From Pseudomonadota bacterium (GTDB lineage: Bacteria; Pseudomonadota; Alphaproteobacteria; Caulobacterales; Caulobacteraceae), in assembly GCA_020161365.1 (NCBI GenBank), contig JAIUNU010000009.1, forward strand, positions 124,001-188,000: a stretch of DNA of 64,000 nucleotides. The letters are read 5' to 3'. Positions 62,087-64,000 of this stretch are shown here, piece after piece; position 1 is the stretch's first letter, and each line of letters starts with the position of its first letter. The notes under the pieces were generated by a model. It did no database searches. It worked only from the letters and a program-made list of their open reading frames with translations, and had not been told where the DNA came from. The translations under genes and the position numbers were made by a program.

Positions 62087-63807
62087 GCGACACCTGGTCC
62101 ATCCTGGGCATTCCGCCGGTTCGCGATCGCGACGCCATACGCCGCGCGTATGCGCGCCGACTTAAGGTGACGAGCCCAGAAGACGACGCCGAGGCCTTCG
62201 CCGCGCTGCGATCCGCCTATGAGGAGGCGATCGCGTCCCTCGACTGGGATTGGGCCTGGAGCGACGAGGAGCCGGCCACCGCTGAGACCATCCCGGCGAC
62301 GGGCCTAGCGGCCGCCATCAAGCTCGACGCCGAGCTGACCGCAGCCTTCGTACAGGTCAAGGACGCTCCGGCGCGCGACGAGCCGCCCGCGCGCCCGCAT
62401 GAGCCGCTCCTCGGTCAGCTGGAGATCCTGTTGCGGGCGGAGCCGCCGCCGGCGACCGGCGCGGTGGAGGCCGTCTTCGAGGACCTGATGACTTCGCAAA
62501 CCCTGCAGGAGGTCGCGGTCCAGGTTGATGTCGAAATGCGGGTCCTGGAGCTGATCCTCGACAACATTCCGCGTTCGGATCCGCTGGTGAAGCCAGCGAT
62601 CAAGACTTTCGGCTGGACGCGGGGCGGCGTGATCAGCCGGCGTGATAGCCTGGTCGATGCCGTTCTAAATCGGGATTCTGATATCGGATTCCGCAAAGGG
62701 ATTTCATCGCCCGGCGTCCAGCTCTACGCCGCCTACGACGCCCTCTCGGGTCCAATCACGACGACCGCTCGATTGCGCGCGTGGCTATCGCCAATGCTCG
62801 ACCAAGACGTCCGCACCTTGTTCCGCGAGATCGACACGCGGCGCCCAACCTTGGCGGCCGACCTCGATCCGGGTGCTTACGCTTGGTGGCGGGAGCGTCT
62901 CTCAAAGCCAGGCCTTGCGGCCTGGATGCTCTGGCTAGTGGTTTGCACGCCGATCCTAGCGGGCGTTGTCGGCGGGCTGATTCAAGGCTCGACAAAGGAT
63001 GGACTATTGGTCTGGGCGGGCGTGCAAGCCGGAACGTTCCTATTGGGCATGCTCTACATCTACGGTTATGCGAGGCCGCGAGACTGGTGGCAGTCGGAAT
63101 TGGCTTGGCGGGCGCCGGGGCTCGCGCGAGTGGGATGGGCGCCAGCGAGCTGGCTGTTGATGCTCTTTGCAACCATAGCGCCGCCACAACCGTGGATCCT
63201 GGTGCTTTTGTGTGTCGCCGCTACCGCCGTTCTGGCTTGGTGTCTGATCACCCGGCAGGTCGACGCCACGGCGACGGCGGCGGCTTGGCTAATCAGAGGT
63301 CTGCTCACTGAGATTTTTTTGATCATTTGGTGGATCATGCTCTCCATCGATCCATCGATTGATCTGCCCGCGTCTGTTCAAGTTGCAGCCGCGACGGCAA
63401 TCGTAGTTTCAATGATCGGCAGTTTTTCGCTGATCAGCTTCTGGCACGGCGAGACGAGCGAACTTGCACGTCTCTACAGCCTGGCTGCACTTGGCGTGGC
63501 CTTTGCCGTAGGCGTGGCTCTCCTGTTCGGGGATCTTCGGGGTGAAACGATTGCAGCGCCAGAAATGACAATCGGCTTCATCTCTGCACTCGTGCTCGCT
63601 ACGCGCCCCGCTGCGGTGGCAGTCGAAGAACTCTCAAACATCCTTCGAGCCCGCGTACTGCTACCTGGAGCCTTCTTCGGCTACGCGATCATAAAAGCTG
63701 TCAGCGGCCATTGGCTAGCCGTGGGTGGTATCTGGATGCTTGCCGGCGCGGCAATCACCCTAGCTGTGGCTGGGGTACAAAGCCTAAAGAGCGCAACTCG
63801 CCAATAG
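62083..63807 (+). CDS. multi-pass membrane protein with degenerate J domain
   Basis: A 574-residue protein. The first 55 residues resemble the J-like domain of HscC partners (WSILGIPPVRDRDAIRRAYA). Where HPD would lie, the loop reads TSPEDD (30-35), without HPD. A soluble middle (60-270) is followed by about eight transmembrane helices from residue 277. The gene overlaps hscC by four bases, so it is the probable HscC partner, placing the chaperone at the membrane. The missing HPD makes classic J stimulation doubtful. Confidence 0.82.
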   Translation: MSDTWSILGIPPVRDRDAIRRAYARRLKVTSPEDDAEAFAALRSAYEEAIASLDWDWAWSDEEPATAETIPATGLAAAIKLDAELTAAFVQVKDAPARDEPPARPHEPLLGQLEILLRAEPPPATGAVEAVFEDLMTSQTLQEVAVQVDVEMRVLELILDNIPRSDPLVKPAIKTFGWTRGGVISRRDSLVDAVLNRDSDIGFRKGISSPGVQLYAAYDALSGPITTTARLRAWLSPMLDQDVRTLFREIDTRRPTLAADLDPGAYAWWRERLSKPGLAAWMLWLVVCTPILAGVVGGLIQGSTKDGLLVWAGVQAGTFLLGMLYIYGYARPRDWWQSELAWRAPGLARVGWAPASWLLMLFATIAPPQPWILVLLCVAATAVLAWCLITRQVDATATAAAWLIRGLLTEIFLIIWWIMLSIDPSIDLPASVQVAAATAIVVSMIGSFSLISFWHGETSELARLYSLAALGVAFAVGVALLFGDLRGETIAAPEMTIGFISALVLATRPAAVAVEELSNILRARVLLPGAFFGYAIIKAVSGHWLAVGGIWMLAGAAITLAVAGVQSLKSATRQ

Positions 63808-63916
63808 GGTCGACGGAGGTGCGCCATAAGCTGACCTTGTTAAACCTCCAACAATTGGCCGTTCAGCCTCTTATTGGCATCATAAATGGCGTCGAGACTC
63901 GGTCGACCTTCTCGTT

Positions 63917-64000
63917 CTACGGCTTCCGGTAGTGGACCGGCTCATTGACGTTTGCGCGCGCCATCGCCGCGACTGCCAAACTCAGGCGCAAGCGCCCGTC
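63917..64000 (-). CDS. possible 3' end of an unidentified protein
   Basis: A minus-strand frame enters from the right edge and ends at a TAG (63917-63919). The residues are GRLRLSLAVAAMARANVNEP then VHYRKP, with mostly G/C third positions. It is too short to identify and could be chance. The 109 bases between the J-like gene and this end show no other feature. Confidence 0.3.
   Translation of the reverse strand, partial: DGRLRLSLAVAAMARANVNEPVHYRKP

Overview
The window is chromosomal DNA of a high-GC alphaproteobacterium, almost certainly a Caulobacter species. The best single marker is a full PopZ (35434-35982), the polar organising protein of Caulobacterales. Long codon-biased genes, Mg-type HemB, ETF-QO, TonB-dependent receptors and Caulobacter-type tRNA promoters agree. 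PopZ differs from C. crescentus in its acidic Pro-rich linker as I remember it, so a sister species is likely. No assignment here rests on a database search.

Layout. 1-5.9 kb: flavin monooxygenase, hemB with a Nudix gene, a secreted prolyl-aminopeptidase-like hydrolase, and a TetR gene divergent from a PF10118 metal-dependent hydrolase across a perfect inverted repeat. 5.9-12.6 kb: a nested palindromic element, glyQ-glyS, a fasciclin-domain secreted protein, a DUF486 membrane protein and glnK-amtB. 12.6-22 kb: cyclophilin, ispE, TPR lipoprotein, ETF-QO, a divergent type-4-like uracil-DNA glycosylase with a soluble lytic transglycosylase, a GT-A-like fragment and a PA0069-type radical SAM protein. 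22-28.6 kb: a minus-strand run with an RlmD-like methyltransferase, a second methyltransferase, an acyltransferase, and a DGPF/YCII protein coupled to an ECF42-like sigma factor that seems truncated; then a glycine-zipper protein and TlyA. 28.7-38.3 kb: Tat amidase, DUF1801, acyl-CoA ligase, valS, popZ, TolC and a degenerate isoaspartyl methyltransferase-like gene. 38.3-49.9 kb: two identical tRNA-Asn genes, GST, glyoxalase, an ABC exporter coupled to a lipoprotein, LOG, two small secreted or membrane proteins, a paired acyl-CoA dehydrogenase operon, a CobT-like gene and a retropepsin-like protein.

49.9-54.6 kb is the accessory region. A tyrosine recombinase lies next to the start of dusA, whose first dozen codons are AT-rich and unlike the rest of the gene, as expected for an element integrated at the dusA 5' end. 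Behind it are an unknown gene, a DUF2891 C-terminal remnant, a second small tyrosine recombinase, a small membrane protein and layered intergenic repeats. It reads as an eroded island; I could not find the far attachment site.

54.6-64 kb: a catabolic cluster (GntR regulator, TonB receptor, PHB-depolymerase-like esterase, DUF1254 protein) with two matching ATTG-N4-CAAT operators, then an HscC-type Hsp70 overlapping a multi-pass membrane J-like protein that lacks a recognisable HPD motif. No CRISPR array, rRNA gene or intact insertion sequence was seen. I found no clearly new multi-gene system; the best leads are the dusA junction, the Hsp70/membrane-J pair, the damaged ECF42-DGPF module, the GntR operator pair, a 40-residue membrane protein and the nested repeats.
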